Positions 62,216-64,000 of a stretch of 64,000 bases of DNA are shown one piece after another. The notes beneath the pieces are model-generated. The model did no database searches. It was not told the origin of the DNA and saw only the letters and a list, made by a program, of their open reading frames with translations. The position numbers and the translations under genes were made by a program. The DNA comes from Cyathus striatus (taxonomy: Eukaryota > Basidiomycota > Agaricomycetes > Agaricales > Nidulariaceae), in NCBI GenBank assembly GCA_025738555.1, contig JAOVFP010000001.1:558001-622000 (forward strand). The letters are read 5' to 3'. The number at the start of each line of letters is the position of its first letter. Positions within the stretch are counted from its first letter, which is position 1.

Positions 62216-64000
62216 TCAGCATCTACATGTCCAATGCTTTAGCAAATTTCTCCATTTTCTTCTTTTCTTTTGTATCATTGCAAGCATTTCAATGCTAGCT
62301 AAGGTATCAGGATGTTCTTTGCCTAGAATTCTGGTGCTCATCTCCAGCACCTGAATCTGCAGCTTCTCTGTATCTGTCCATTTCCCTTGCTTCAGGTATG
62401 TTCTTGCCAGATTTCTCATGCTTCTGAAGGTATCAGGATGCTCTTGACCAAGGATTCTGATGCACATCTCCAGCACATTAATCTGCAGCTTCTCTGCATC
62501 TGTCCATTTCCCTTGATTCAAGTATGTTTCTGCCAGATTTCCCATGTTTGTGAGGGTATCAGGATGCTCTTCACCTAGAATTCTGGTTCTCTTCTCCAGC
62601 ACCTGAATCTGCAGCTTCTCTGTATCTGCCCATTTCCCTTGATTCAGGTATGTTTCTGCCAGATTTCCCATGGTTGTGAGGGTATCAGGATGCTCTTCAC
62701 CTAGAATTCTGGTGCTCATCTCCAGCACCTGAATCTGCAGCTTCTCTGCATCTGTCCATTTCCCTTGCTCCAGGTATGTTCCTGCCAGATTTCCCATGCT
62801 TCTGAGGGTATCAGGATGCTCTTCACCTAGAATTCTGGTGCTCATCTCCAGCACCTGAATCTGCAGCTTTTCTGCATCTATCCATTTCCCTTGATTCATA
62901 TAGGCTAGTGCCCGATTTGCCATGTTTGTGAGGGTATCAGGATGCTCTTCACCTAGAATTCTGGTGCTCATCTCCAGCACCTGAATCTGCAGCTTCTCTG
63001 CATCTGTCTATTTCCCTTGATTTGAGTATGTCATTGCCAGATTTCCCATGCTTTTGAAGGTATCAGGATGCTCTTCACCTAGAATTCTGGTGCTCATCTC
63101 CAGCACCTGAATCTGCAGCTTCTCTGCATCTGTCCATTTCCCTTGATACAAGTATGTTATTGCCAGATTTCCCATGCTTTTGAGGGTATCAGGATGCTCT
63201 TCACCTAGAATTCTGGTGTTTATCTCCAGCACCTGAATCTGCAGCTTCTCTGCATCTGTCCATTTCCCTTGCTCCAGGTATGTTCCTGCCAGATTTCCCA
63301 TGCTTCTGAGGGTATCAGGATGCTCTTCACCTAGAATTCTGGTGCTCATCTCCAGCACCTGAATCTGCAGCTTCTCTGCATCTGTCCATTTCCCATGATT
63401 CCAGTATGTCAGTGCTAAATTTCCCATGATTTTGAGAGTATCAGGATGCTCTTCACCTAGAATTCTGGTGCACATCTCCAGCACCTGAATCTGCAGCTTC
63501 TCTGCATCTATCCATTTCCCTTGATTCATATATGTCAGTGCCAGATTTCCCATGGTTGTGAGGGTATCAGAATGCTCTTGACCAAGAATTCTGATGCACA
63601 TCTCCAGCACATTAATCTGCAGCCTCTCTGCATCTGTCCATTTCCCTTGATTCCAGTATGTCATTGCCAGATTTCCCATGCTTGAAAGGGTACTAGAATG
63701 CTCTTCACCTAGAATTCTGATGCACATCTCCAGCACATCAATCTGCAGCTTCTCTGCATCTGTCCATTTCCCTTGATTCCAGTATGTTATTGCCAGATTT
63801 CCCATGCTTCTGAGGGTATCAGGATGCTCTTCACCTAGAATTCTGGTGCTCATCTCCAGCACCTGAATCTGCAGCTTCTCTGTATCTGTCCATTTCCCTT
63901 GCTTCAGGTATGTTCCTGCCAGATTTCCCATGGTTGTGAGGGTATCAGGATGCTCTTCACCTAGAATTCTGGTTCTCTTCTCCAGCACCTGAATCTCCAG
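62216..64000 (-). pseudogene. TPR-repeat gene (NLR-type C-terminus), runs off the window
   Basis: Reads leftward from beyond 64000 to a stop at 62216. It comprises about fourteen 42-residue TPR units of the form LGEEHPDTL..MGNLA.TY..QGKWTDAEKLQIQVLEM. The tail RRKWRNLLKHWTCRC follows the last unit. Neighbouring units are almost identical at the DNA level. One Trp codon is changed to TAG (63008-63010), so the frame is interrupted; otherwise it is open across the whole 1.8 kb. The upstream NB-ARC or NACHT region expected for this family lies outside the window. Consensus residues differ from those in the gene at 9.3 kb, so the two are distinct members rather than a recent duplication. Strongly CpG-poor. 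Confidence 0.85.

Overview
The window looks like nuclear DNA of a transposon-rich basidiomycete, most likely an Agaricomycete. The evidence is the short introns (about 47-71 nt with GTRNGT donors and CTRAY branch sites), an intron-dense amino acid permease, a Git3-type receptor, NB-ARC/TPR (NLR-like) genes with 42-residue HPDTL repeats, and hAT and DIRS-like elements. I saw no rRNA, no canonical tRNA and no CRISPR array.

Layout. 1-2.45 kb is a terminal-inverted-repeat (TIR) element with a second foldback element nested in it. 2.5-5.6 kb and 16.07-21.7 kb are the two copies of a segmental duplication. Each has tRNA-like repeats followed by a Ser/Pro-rich gene, and the two gene copies carry different frameshifts. 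Between them lie a candidate LTR (6.7-7.5 kb), an NB-ARC/TPR gene broken by point mutations and by a 1.23-kb Mutator-like insertion (9.3-13.6 kb), and a tandem array of tRNA-like repeats. The conventional gene island is 23.3-27.1 kb: an intact seven-helix receptor (+) and an intact APC permease (-) that converge. A decayed F-box/LRR-like gene follows at about 29-30.7 kb.

From 31 kb to the end the window is almost wholly mobile DNA. Palindromic MITEs at 31.96-36.2 kb are interleaved with a decayed hAT element (transposase 36.9-40.2 kb). A second hAT element of 7.46 kb (43,265-50,727) has a perfect 8-bp target duplication. A 6.8-kb element with about 640-bp TIRs and TA flanks (54,557-61,363) contains a DIRS-like retroelement on the minus strand with Gag-like, RT/RNase H and tyrosine recombinase regions. 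The last 1.8 kb is a second TPR gene on the minus strand, running off the window.

Two sequence regimes are obvious by eye. The gene island and the Ser/Pro genes are rich in CpG. The TPR genes, the second hAT, the DIRS-like element and much of 40.6-64 kb are nearly free of CpG, and many of their stops and lost catalytic residues are explained by C-to-T (or G-to-A) changes. This fits cytosine-methylation or RIP-like decay of repeats, and the multi-copy TPR genes appear to be caught in the same process.
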